Assembly (NCBI GenBank): GCA_001780895.1
Contig: MFJJ01000016.1
Coordinates: forward strand, 1 to 16,298
Direction: 5' to 3'
Length of the DNA stretch: 16,298 nt
Source of the DNA: Candidatus Gottesmanbacteria bacterium RIFCSPHIGHO2_01_FULL_46_14
GTDB lineage: Bacteria; Patescibacteriota; Microgenomatia; UBA10105; UBA927
This document shows positions 1 through 6,111 of the stretch, one piece after another. The notes below the pieces were generated by a model. It worked only from the letters and a program-made list of their open reading frames with translations. It did not search any database and was not told the DNA's origin. The translations under genes and the position numbers were made by a program. Numbering within the stretch: position 1 is the first letter of the stretch; each line of letters opens with the position of its first letter.

Positions 1-1570
1 AACCGATTTGAGAGGCAAGACGGATGCGCTGTGACTCTCCTCCGGCTAATGTTGCAGCTCCCCGCTCCAAGGTCAAATAATCAAGACCGACCGCGCAAAG
101 GAAGGAAAGTCGAGCGATAATCTCTTTGACGATCGGCCGGGCAATAGCAATTTCCGTCGGAGAACGATCCTCCGAGGTAAGATCTTTGGCCCATAAAATA
201 GCATCGGTAATGGAGAACGATGTGATATCGGCAATAGAAAAATCATCGATCGTTACCGTGAGCGCGTCCCGTTTGAGCCGTTTGCCGTTACACACAGTGC
301 ATATTTCCTTGCGCATATATTTTTCGATTTCCCATTTGACATAATCGGATTGTGACTGATGATAGCGGCGTTTGAGTTCTGCAAGTATCCCAATAAATGG
401 TTCCTCGATGCTCGTTTTTTCTCCGAAGCGGTTTTGCCCATCGACGCGGTGAATGGTATCACCTGTTCCGTAGAGAAGTACGTCGCGCTGTTGACTGGTT
501 AGATTTTTTAACGGTGATCGCAAATCAATAGCATATTTTTCGGCGACGGCACTGATAACCCGCGAATACCAGGTGTCGTGAAAAAACATTTTGGCAAACG
601 GCAAAATTCCGCCTTCACTGATAGAGAGAATCGGGTTGATAACTAAATCCGGATCAACCGTCAGGATATTGCCAATACCGCCACACTCAGTACAGGCTCC
701 TTGCGGGGAATTAAAGGAAAAGGTCCGAGGTTCGATCTCGCCCATTGCAATACTACACACCGGACAGGCATACGAAGAGGAAAACAAATGGTCCGTTATC
801 TCCTTGGGTTTGGTTGGTATTTCGAATCCCTTGTCGTTAATTTGTCCAACAATGACTGATCCGTTGGAAAGATTGAGTGATTGCTCAATTGCGTCATTTA
901 ATCGAGACCGAAGTGCAACATCTGGAAGGATGCGATCCTTCCAGAGAAAACTCATCCGGTCGATGACAACGTCAATAGTGTGCTTGTTTGTTTTTATGAG
1001 CCCGATATCTTCGTCGAGATCAATAAATTTTCCGTCCACGCGGACCTGCCGAAATCCTTTTGCCCGAAGGTTATCAAGTAAACCGCTAAATTCCCCTTTT
1101 CGATCCCGGACTATTGGGGAGAGGATAAAAAAACGATAAAGCCTGAGTGCAACAATCCGGTCAACGATTTGGGCAGGGGCGAGCTTACTGATTTCCCGTC
1201 CGCAATTGGGACAATGGGGGTGCCCGATCCGTGCAAAGAGCAGGCGCAAATAATCGTATATTTCAGTAACCGTACCTACCGTTGAACGAGGATTATGGGA
1301 GGTCGTTTTTTGATCAATAGATATAGCAGGAGACAATCCTTCGATACTGTCTACGTCAGGCTTATCCATAACGCCTAAAAATTGTCGCGCGTAGGAGGAA
1401 AGTGATTCTACATACCGCCGTTGGCCCTCGGCGTAAATCGTGTCAAAAGCCAGCGATGACTTTCCCGAGCCGGAAATTCCCGTAAGAACAATGAGCTTAT
1501 TTTTTGGAAGCTCCAGCGAGATGTTTTTTAAGTTGTGCTGCCGTGCACCTTTGATGATGATTTTGTCCAT
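1..1570 (-). CDS. uvrA: Excinuclease ABC subunit A, N-terminal part (partial at window edge)
   Basis: UvrA is the damage-scanning ATPase of nucleotide excision repair and works with UvrB. The frame runs open from an ATG at 1570 to the left edge, giving 523 codons of a protein that is usually about 940 residues. Residues 1-10 are the family start MDKIIIKGAR. Walker A GISGSGKS is at about 31-38, followed by the Q-loop region with RRYVESLSSYARQFLG. A zinc site CPVC/CTEC falls at about 269-296, and the first ABC signature LAGGESQRIRLASQIG lies at the edge. The frame is the same at both ends, so there is no net frameshift. Compared with the usual UvrA there are about 8 extra residues at roughly 205-217, exactly where the DNA forms a perfect 11-bp palindrome. 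The leader between promoter and ATG contains a 71-bp repeat. Identification is certain; the C-terminal half is outside the window. Confidence 0.97.
   Translation of the reverse strand, partial: MDKIIIKGARQHNLKNISLELPKNKLIVLTGISGSGKSSLAFDTIYAEGQRRYVESLSSYARQFLGVMDKPDVDSIEGLSPAISIDQKTTSHNPRSTVGTVTEIYDYLRLLFARIGHPHCPNCGREISKLAPAQIVDRIVALRLYRFFILSPIVRDRKGEFSGLLDNLRAKGFRQVRVDGKFIDLDEDIGLIKTNKHTIDVVIDRMSFLWKDRILPDVALRSRLNDAIEQSLNLSNGSVIVGQINDKGFEIPTKPKEITDHLFSSSYACPVCSIAMGEIEPRTFSFNSPQGACTECGGIGNILTVDPDLVINPILSISEGGILPFAKMFFHDTWYSRVISAVAEKYAIDLRSPLKNLTSQQRDVLLYGTGDTIHRVDGQNRFGEKTSIEEPFIGILAELKRRYHQSQSDYVKWEIEKYMRKEICTVCNGKRLKRDALTVTIDDFSIADITSFSITDAILWAKDLTSEDRSPTEIAIARPIVKEIIARLSFLCAVGLDYLTLERGAATLAGGESQRIRLASQIG
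921..945. repeat. Palindrome inside uvrA (11-bp arms, 3-nt loop)
   Basis: TCTGGAAGGAT, then GCG, then the perfect reverse complement ATCCTTCCAGA. It encodes the segment LWKDRILPD, between the conserved VIDRM and RSRLNDAIE segments. From memory of other UvrA proteins this spacing is about 8 residues longer than usual, close to the 25-bp length of the palindrome. Read as an in-frame palindromic insertion; the insertion itself is inference. Confidence 0.7.
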
Positions 1571-1580
1571 ATATTCCGTA

Positions 1581-1651
1581 TGTCATTCCGGCCTCCGAGC
1601 CGGAATCCAGTTTTCGTTAAGACTGGATCCCGGGTCAAGCCCGGGATGACA
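1581..1651. repeat. 71-bp double-hairpin interspersed repeat, copy 1
   Basis: The element starts TGTCAT and ends ATGACA. Inside are two GC-rich hairpins: TCCGGC/GCCGGA with a 6-nt loop and CCCGGG/CCCGGG around TCAA. They are flanked by ATCCAG and CTGGAT, so the whole element is itself an inverted repeat. Copy 2, also 71 bp and in the same orientation, is at 8259-8329. Stem sequences differ between copies but pairing is kept. This copy ends 10 bp upstream of the uvrA start codon, inside its leader. The TCATTCC...ATGACA type is a widespread class of bacterial interspersed palindrome. Confidence 0.9.
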
Positions 1652-1693
1652 AAAAACCAGAAAATCCCCTCGGATGTTCCCGGGGCGATCACA

Positions 1694-1702
1694 ATTATAT
1701 CA
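1694..1702 (-). promoter_or_regulatory. Extended -10 promoter for uvrA
   Basis: On the minus strand this reads TGATATAAT, a perfect extended -10. No convincing -35 is seen: AAATTG lies at 17 bp spacing. Transcription would start near 1688, giving a leader of about 118 nt that contains the 71-bp repeat. Confidence 0.55.
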
Positions 1703-1721
1703 CGCCGCAGGTACACCAATT

Positions 1722-1730
1722 TGATAGAAT
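1722..1730 (+). promoter_or_regulatory. Extended -10 promoter for the small gene at 1738, leaderless
   Basis: TGATAGAAT is an extended -10 (TGn plus TAGAAT) that ends 7 nt before the ATG at 1738. Transcription would begin at or one base before the A of the start codon. No -35 and no Shine-Dalgarno sequence are visible. Confidence 0.45.
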
Positions 1731-1737
1731 ACAGAGA

Positions 1738-2097
1738 ATGAAAGATTGTGAAAGGCAATTTGGTGTTCTTGGATGTTCAAAATTGGGTGACGGTATTTGT
1801 GCTTTAGCGTTAAATGACGCGTGGCCTGGAGGTGGTAATCCACAGGATCCTGAAGTAGTTCAGTCTCTTGTTAATCGTGGATTCACGTATTGTGCAATAG
1901 TATATATTGCACACTCCGTCGACAAAATTACAAATCCAAAAGTACGGGAATTCTTGCTTGGGTGTGGTTATGATAAATGTGAGCTAAAGCATGTGATTGC
2001 TGAAAAAGCTCGAAAAGCCTTAGAAATTTTAACTGAAGATAAAGCACTAAGCCCCGATTCTATGGCTGGCATCATTTATTGGTATTTTCGCAATTAG
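1738..2097 (+). CDS. Small hypothetical protein, 119 aa
   Basis: I do not recognise this protein. It is 119 residues, with an N-terminal half that is rich in cysteine and glycine (Cys at 4, 13, 21 and 52, then 76 and 81) and contains GCSKLGDGICALALNDAW. A charged, probably helical segment follows (about residues 84-103), then an aromatic end IIYWYFRN. No signal peptide or clear membrane segment is seen. Support for a real gene is the extended -10 box 7 nt upstream and the sense-strand frame filling the gap between uvrA and uvrB. Its last 51 bp overlap the 3' end of uvrB, which is transcribed towards it. Its codons look more AT-rich than those of its neighbours, so it may be an accessory or acquired gene. 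It could be a small regulator or an enzyme of an undescribed family; I assign no function. Confidence 0.6.
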   Translation: MKDCERQFGVLGCSKLGDGICALALNDAWPGGGNPQDPEVVQSLVNRGFTYCAIVYIAHSVDKITNPKVREFLLGCGYDKCELKHVIAEKARKALEILTEDKALSPDSMAGIIYWYFRN

Positions 2098-4041
2098 ATC
2101 ACGAAGTTTTGCTGCTTCCTCAAAATCCAGGTCGCGACTTGCTTGCCGCATTTGATTGGTAAGTTTTTTGATGAGTTTTTGGCGATCGAGAGGCGTGAGA
2201 CGATCAAGGTCTTGCGCGTTGGGTTCTTCTATTTTCCCGGTTTCCTCAACGAGTTTTTTGCGGATAGGCTTTTGAATACTTTCGGGTATAATGCCGTGTT
2301 TGGTGTTGTAGGATAGCTGCACAGTTCGCCTGCGCTCCACTTCAGAGATAGCTGCTTTCATAGAGTCGGTCATCGTATCAGCATACATAATAACTTCTCC
2401 GGTTTTGTGGCGGGCAGCCCGACCCATGGTCTGGATAAGACTCGTGCGACTGCGCAAAAACCCTTCCTTATCCGCATCAAGAATAACCACCAAGGATACT
2501 TCGGGTAAATCCAGCCCTTCCCGCAGGAGATTAATACCTACGATGACATCGTACGTACCCAGGCGAAGGTCGGCCAAAATATCAGTTCGTTCTAGCGTCA
2601 CAATATCGGAGTGCAAATAATTGACTTTTACCCCACGATCTTTAAGAAATGTTGTCAAGTCTTCTGCCATACGCTTGGTAAGTGTTGTGACGAGTACACG
2701 CTGCCGCCTGTTTATGCGAATTTCAATTTCTTTCACTAAGTCATCGATTTGTCCTTCTGTTGGACGAACCGACACAACAGGATCAACCAGTCCGGTCGGA
2801 CGAACCAGTTGTTCGACAACACGTCCACGGCTCATTTCCCACTCGTTGGGTGTGGCCGATACATATATCGTTTGAGGAATGCCGCGCATAAATTCGTCGA
2901 ACCGCAACGGCCGGTTATCGAGGGCGGCTGGCAGCCGAAAGCCATAATCGATGAGAGTCTGTTTGCGGCTCCGGTCTCCGTTGTACATGCCCCGAATTTG
3001 CGGAACGGTCATATGGGATTCATCAATGACGAGAAGCCAATCGTTGCCGACCGCTTCCCTGTAATAGTCAAACAGTGTATACGGCGGATCGCCGGGATTT
3101 CTGCCGTCAAAATACCGTGAATAGTTTTCTATTCCGTTGACAAATCCGAGCTCCTGTATCATTTCCAGATCGTAGGTAACCCGTTCCTTGAGACGGTGTG
3201 CCTCGAGATCCTTGCTATTTGCCTTGAGTGCTTTAATTTGCAATTGTAGATCATCACGAATTTGCGCAAATACGCTTTTATAGCGGGCCGGATCGGTCAT
3301 GTAGTGTTTGGCCGGATAAATAACCGTGTTTCTGAGCGTCTCTATGGTTTTTCCAGTCAGAGGATCCAATTTGACTAATTGGGCTAATTTGTCCAATTTT
3401 GTAACTAATCTAATAGCCGTGTCTTCATACGCCGGAAACAAGTCAATCGTTTCGCCGCGCACACGAAACGTACCGCGATGAAATCCGTAGTCGCTTCGTT
3501 CATACTGGAGCTGCACCAATCGATCAAAAACGTTTTCGCGTGACAGGTGCATACCGGTAGCTAATTCCAGAACGAAATGTCCATATTCTTTGGGCGAACC
3601 GATGTTGTAAATGCACGAAACGGATGCGACGATAATGATGTCTTTTCGGGTCAACAAATTAGTCGTTGCCGCCAAACGTAGTTTGTCGATCTCTTCGTTT
3701 ATTTCCGTTTCTTTTTCGATAAACGTATCCGTCTGGGGAATATAGGCTTCCGGCTGGTAGTAGTCATAATAGGAAACAAAATACGATACTGCGTTGTTGG
3801 GAAAAAAATCACGGAATTCCTGATAAAGCTGGGCGGCCAGTGTTTTATTGTGTGAGATAACGAGCGTCGGTTTTTGGATATTTGCGATAACATTGGCAAC
3901 CGTGTACGTTTTTCCGCTTCCGGTGACTCCGAGGAGTACGTGTTCTTGTTGACCGCTGGTTAGTCCGCCAGTAAGATTGGCAATCGCCTCCGGCTGATCC
4001 CCGGTCGGTTGGTATGGTGATTCGAGCGTGAATGTATGCAT
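2047..4041 (-). CDS. uvrB: Excinuclease ABC subunit B
   Basis: UvrB is the damage-verifying helicase-like subunit of nucleotide excision repair. It receives the lesion from UvrA and recruits UvrC. The 664 residues match the usual length. Visible are the N-terminal QPTGDQPEAI, Walker A GVTGSGKT at 38-45, the beta-hairpin YFVSYYDYYQPEAYIP at about 87-102, and DESH at 340-343. Helicase motifs follow: TIYVSATP, GINLLREGLDLPEV and QTMGRAARH. A C-terminal UVR motif (about 620-655) contacts UvrC. Residues around 214-226 carry a tripeptide repeat of the KLx type, encoded by four 9-nt units at 3367-3402. The gene diverges from lexA across 84 bp, so LexA control is plausible. The 3' end overlaps the small gene at 1738 by 51 bp. 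The ATG at 4041 lies 24 nt after a perfect TATAAT, with no Shine-Dalgarno. Confidence 0.98.
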   Translation of the reverse strand: MHTFTLESPYQPTGDQPEAIANLTGGLTSGQQEHVLLGVTGSGKTYTVANVIANIQKPTLVISHNKTLAAQLYQEFRDFFPNNAVSYFVSYYDYYQPEAYIPQTDTFIEKETEINEEIDKLRLAATTNLLTRKDIIIVASVSCIYNIGSPKEYGHFVLELATGMHLSRENVFDRLVQLQYERSDYGFHRGTFRVRGETIDLFPAYEDTAIRLVTKLDKLAQLVKLDPLTGKTIETLRNTVIYPAKHYMTDPARYKSVFAQIRDDLQLQIKALKANSKDLEAHRLKERVTYDLEMIQELGFVNGIENYSRYFDGRNPGDPPYTLFDYYREAVGNDWLLVIDESHMTVPQIRGMYNGDRSRKQTLIDYGFRLPAALDNRPLRFDEFMRGIPQTIYVSATPNEWEMSRGRVVEQLVRPTGLVDPVVSVRPTEGQIDDLVKEIEIRINRRQRVLVTTLTKRMAEDLTTFLKDRGVKVNYLHSDIVTLERTDILADLRLGTYDVIVGINLLREGLDLPEVSLVVILDADKEGFLRSRTSLIQTMGRAARHKTGEVIMYADTMTDSMKAAISEVERRRTVQLSYNTKHGIIPESIQKPIRKKLVEETGKIEEPNAQDLDRLTPLDRQKLIKKLTNQMRQASRDLDFEEAAKLRDLIAKIPINDASHRIGA
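3367..3402. repeat. 9-nt tandem repeat inside uvrB (4 units)
   Basis: On the plus strand the units are CAATTTGAC, TAATTGGGC, TAATTTGTC and CAATTTTGT, consensus YAATTTGNC. On the coding strand this gives the tripeptide series KLD/KLA/QLV/KLD. The period of 9 keeps the frame. The same consensus occurs in ppsA at 13245-13280, in the opposite orientation relative to coding. Confidence 0.75.
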
Positions 4042-4065
4042 TCGGATTATTTTTGAATTACTTTC

Positions 4066-4093
4066 ATTATATACGATATTCCTCTCTTGACAA
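4066..4093 (-). promoter_or_regulatory. uvrB promoter
   Basis: Minus strand: -35 TTGTCA (4093-4088), 16-bp spacer, -10 TATAAT (4071-4066). The start point would be near 4059, giving a leader of about 18 nt without a Shine-Dalgarno. Its -35 overlaps the -35 of the divergent lexA promoter by 5 bp, so polymerase can probably occupy only one of the two at a time. Confidence 0.7.
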
Positions 4094-4115
4094 TTCGGTA
4101 ATATTTTGGAATACT
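4087..4115 (+). promoter_or_regulatory. lexA promoter
   Basis: Consensus -35 TTGACA (4087-4092), 17-bp spacer, -10 AATACT (4110-4115), then 10 nt to the lexA ATG. The mRNA would have at most about 5 leader bases and there is no Shine-Dalgarno. The -10 overlaps the palindrome at 4111-4127. Confidence 0.65.
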
Positions 4116-4127
4116 GACTAACAGTAT
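4111..4127. promoter_or_regulatory. Candidate LexA operator (palindrome over -10 and start codon)
   Basis: ATACTGACTAACAGTAT is a perfect inverted repeat of 6-bp arms around 5 nt. It covers most of the lexA -10 box and the first two bases of the ATG. The arms resemble the half-sites of the E. coli LexA box (TACTG...CAGTA), but the spacing is 5 nt instead of 10. A repressor here would block lexA and could reach the uvrB promoter. Short palindromes of this size also occur by chance, so the call rests on position. Confidence 0.45.
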
Positions 4128-4752
4128 GGCATTAGTTCTTTATCCCCGTGAACGACAGATACTTGATTTTATCATCCAATTTTCGCAGCGCCACGGTTTT
4201 GCGCCGACGTTAAAAGAAATCGGGGACGCAATGGGAACGAACTCTCCCGCAACAGTGCATGAACACATCGACAAACTGCGACAAAAAGGATTCATCAAAA
4301 AACTCGACGGCACGGCGCGAGGACTTGAGGTCGTCGTCGAAAACTACCGAACTGGCGAAAACCAATCTGCTGTCGAAGTACCGGTTCTTGGCTTTATCGC
4401 CGCAGGCGCTCCGCTTGAACCGCTGACCGATCCCAATTTTTATATTTCTGTAGCCCCAAGTATGATTGCGGCCAGCAAGGCAAGTTATGTTTTGCAAGTC
4501 AAAGGCACCTCCATGATCGACGACGGTATTTTAGACGGTGATTACGTCGTTATCCAGCATCAGCAGGATGCAAAAAACGGTGACATTGTCGTTGCTCTTC
4601 TTCCCAATGGGCTGGCAACTCTCAAACGTATTTACTTTGAAAAAGAGCGAATAAAACTTATGCCCGCAAACTCCCAAATGGCACCGATATTTGCGACCCA
4701 CGTCAAAATCCAGGGTCGGGTCGTTGGACTTATCCGCAAATACAGCGCCTAA
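4126..4752 (+). CDS. lexA: LexA SOS repressor / autopeptidase
   Basis: LexA represses DNA-damage genes and cleaves itself when RecA filaments form. The 208 residues match the family. An N-terminal winged helix-turn-helix (about 1-70) contains APTLKEIGDAMGTNSPATVHEH. The cleavage site is Ala93-Gly94 in FIAAGAP. The S24 peptidase domain has catalytic Ser129 (KGTSMIDDG) and Lys167 (LATLKRIY). The recognition helix (SPATVHEH) resembles neither the E. coli nor the B. subtilis version closely, so its operator may differ. It is divergent from uvrB. Its stop codon overlaps the stop of the dedA-like gene tail to tail by 4 bp (CTAA, 4749-4752). The ATG is 10 nt after the -10 box, so the message is nearly leaderless. 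Confidence 0.96.
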   Translation: MALVLYPRERQILDFIIQFSQRHGFAPTLKEIGDAMGTNSPATVHEHIDKLRQKGFIKKLDGTARGLEVVVENYRTGENQSAVEVPVLGFIAAGAPLEPLTDPNFYISVAPSMIAASKASYVLQVKGTSMIDDGILDGDYVVIQHQQDAKNGDIVVALLPNGLATLKRIYFEKERIKLMPANSQMAPIFATHVKIQGRVVGLIRKYSA

Positions 4753-5363
4753 TGTCTTTTGTGTTGCATATATTCATAGATCATCGGAACAATCGATAAT
4801 CCGATGATAGCAAACACAGCATAATGGAAGTTTTCCCGGACAACGGGGATATTACCAAAGAGATAGCCAAGCATGGTAAATACGCTGACCCAAAGGGTTC
4901 CGCCAATGATGTTGTACGCAATAAATTTTTTGTAATCCATCGTTCCCACGCCAGCAACAAACGGCGCAAATGTACGGACAATCGGCACAAATCGCGCAAG
5001 TATAATGGTTTTTCCTCCGTATTTTTTGTAAAACTGTTCGGTTTTATGGATATGATCCTGATTGATGAACGTAATCTTGGGATTATCGACTATTTTTTGA
5101 CCGAAAAAATACCCGATCCAGTAATTGACCGTATCGCCGGCTATGGCAGCTATTACAAGAAGCAACCAGACGATCCCTATATTAAGTGATCCGAGAGAGG
5201 CAATAGCGCCGGCTGCAAACAACAATGAATCCCCAGGCAAGAAGGGAGTCACGACCAATCCCGTCTCAGCGAAAATAATGGTAAACAGGATTGCGTAGGT
5301 AAGTGAGCCGTAGGTACTGACAACCTGGCTAAGATACACGTCCAGATGTAAAATGATATCCAT
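4749..5363 (-). CDS. DedA-family integral membrane protein
   Basis: DedA/VTT-domain proteins are inner-membrane proteins linked to lipid carrier or phospholipid translocation and membrane homeostasis. From the ATG at 5363 the protein has 204 residues, the normal size. Seen are the acidic re-entrant motif FAETGLVVTPFLPGDSLLF (about 31-49), the basic motif ILARFVPIVRTFAPFVAG (about 121-138, Arg124 and Arg130), and hydrophobic segments around 22-40, 63-77, 147-172 and 182-198. A longer reading from 5513 exists, but its first 50 residues are antisense to conserved rsmI codons and do not look like a DedA N-terminus, so I reject it. The ATG lies 6 nt after a TATAAT on the same strand, which suggests a leaderless mRNA. 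It shares CATG with the rsmI start. Its exact substrate cannot be read from sequence. Confidence 0.93.
   Translation of the reverse strand: MDIILHLDVYLSQVVSTYGSLTYAILFTIIFAETGLVVTPFLPGDSLLFAAGAIASLGSLNIGIVWLLLVIAAIAGDTVNYWIGYFFGQKIVDNPKITFINQDHIHKTEQFYKKYGGKTIILARFVPIVRTFAPFVAGVGTMDYKKFIAYNIIGGTLWVSVFTMLGYLFGNIPVVRENFHYAVFAIIGLSIVPMIYEYMQHKRH
5349..5354 (+). promoter_or_regulatory. Candidate rsmI -10 box (leaderless)
   Basis: TAAAAT ends 7 nt before the ATG at 5362, placing the likely first transcribed base at that ATG. The box lies inside the first codons of the dedA-like gene. The best -35 at 17-bp spacing is weak (TGGCTA, 5326-5331). Confidence 0.4.
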
Positions 5364-6075
5364 GGGAGCATTATATATAGTATCAACGCCAATTGGAAAT
5401 CTTGAGGATATTACAGTTCGTGCCCAAAAAACGCTTGCCTCTGTCGACCTCATACTTTGTGAAGATACCCGCCGGACCGGAATTCTCCTCATGGAAGTAT
5501 CGCATCCTTCCATGAAGAAGAAGGATGCGATACTTCGGTTTGATGATCATACGGAGAACAAAAAGATTCCGGAAATTATTCAAATGCTTGAAGCGGGGGA
5601 AAATATCGCGCTCGTAAGCGATGCGGGAACTCCACTGATTTCCGATCCTGGTTATAGACTCGTTTCCGAATGTATAAAGCGAGGTATTGGTGTGATTAGT
5701 ATTCCGGGCCCATCGGCCGTTTTGGCCGCGCTCACAAGCTCCGGTCTACCGGCAAACCGTTTTCTATTCCTGGGTTACCCACCCGAAAAACAAAGCCATA
5801 GAAAAAAACTTTTTCAAAGCATGTTACTCTGTTTCGAAACATTAGAACAAAGACCAACCATTGTATTCTATTGCGCACCTCATAAAATACAGCGAACACT
5901 GGAAGATATGAAAGATATTTTTGGAGATATAGAAATTGTTATAGCCAGAGAACTCACGAAGATTCATGAAGAAATATGGCGAGGGAAACTATCCGAAGCA
6001 CAAAACACAGAATTCAAAGGCGAACTTGTTCTCCTCTTTTCCCTAGGTGTACCTACCATATCACCTCCCAGGTGA
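5362..6075 (+). CDS. rsmI: 16S rRNA (cytidine(1402)-2'-O)-methyltransferase
   Basis: RsmI uses S-adenosylmethionine to 2'-O-methylate C1402 of 16S rRNA in the ribosomal P-site region. From the ATG at 5362 there are 237 residues. The N-terminus GALYIVSTPIGNLEDIT matches the family at this start; an in-frame ATG at 5353 adds three residues. Further motifs are LCEDTRRTG, ALVSDAGTPLISDPGY (about 83-98), PGPSA (115-119), ELTKIHEE (197-204) and the closing GELVLLF. It lacks part of the C-terminal extension of the E. coli protein (286 residues). A perfect 17-bp inverted repeat at 5494-5536 encodes the loop after GILLM, and that loop seems about five residues longer than usual. The gene starts back to back with the dedA-like gene and converges on the GNAT-like gene 36 bp away. 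Confidence 0.95.
   Translation: MGALYIVSTPIGNLEDITVRAQKTLASVDLILCEDTRRTGILLMEVSHPSMKKKDAILRFDDHTENKKIPEIIQMLEAGENIALVSDAGTPLISDPGYRLVSECIKRGIGVISIPGPSAVLAALTSSGLPANRFLFLGYPPEKQSHRKKLFQSMLLCFETLEQRPTIVFYCAPHKIQRTLEDMKDIFGDIEIVIARELTKIHEEIWRGKLSEAQNTEFKGELVLLFSLGVPTISPPR
5370..5375 (-). promoter_or_regulatory. Candidate dedA-like gene -10 box (leaderless)
   Basis: Minus strand TATAAT, a perfect -10, separated by 6 nt from the ATG at 5363-5361. It lies within the first codons of rsmI. Only a weak -35 (TTTCCA at 18-bp spacing) is visible. Confidence 0.5.
5494..5536. repeat. Perfect 17-bp inverted repeat inside rsmI
   Basis: GAAGTATCGCATCCTTC at 5494-5510 and its exact reverse complement at 5520-5536, separated by 9 nt. 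It is in frame with rsmI and encodes EVSHPS and DAILR on the arms. A 17-bp perfect stem is far beyond chance in 16 kb. It shares the 12-mer GAAGGATGCGAT with the uvrA palindrome (925-936). Confidence 0.9.
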
Positions 6076-6079
6076 TGGT
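6055..6079. terminator. Weak hairpin over the rsmI stop codon
   Basis: ATCACCT (6060-6066), loop CCC, AGGTGAT (6070-6076), with ACC/GGT able to extend the stem past a 2-nt bulge. It lies between the convergent rsmI and GNAT-like genes and contains the TGA of rsmI. No clear T-run follows on either strand, so its role as a bidirectional terminator is doubtful. Confidence 0.3.
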
Positions 6080-6111
6080 TTAAATGTGAACAAATGAGTT
6101 CTGAGCACTAA

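Noticed and set aside
591..1139. Plus-strand open frame of 182 codons
   Set aside because: It is fully antisense to conserved uvrA codons, including the zinc site, and its protein resembles nothing I know.
1667..1690. CCCC...GGGG hairpin in the uvrA leader as an attenuator
   Set aside because: The stem is interrupted and short, and no convincing T-run or leader peptide accompanies it.
5364..5513. Fifty-residue N-terminal extension of the DedA-family protein
   Set aside because: The extension is antisense to conserved rsmI codons, has no DedA features, and a -10 box sits just before the internal ATG at 5363.
6044..6055. Small palindrome TAGGTGTACCTA near the end of rsmI
   Set aside because: Five-bp arms inside the coding sequence are too short to mean much; chance is sufficient.
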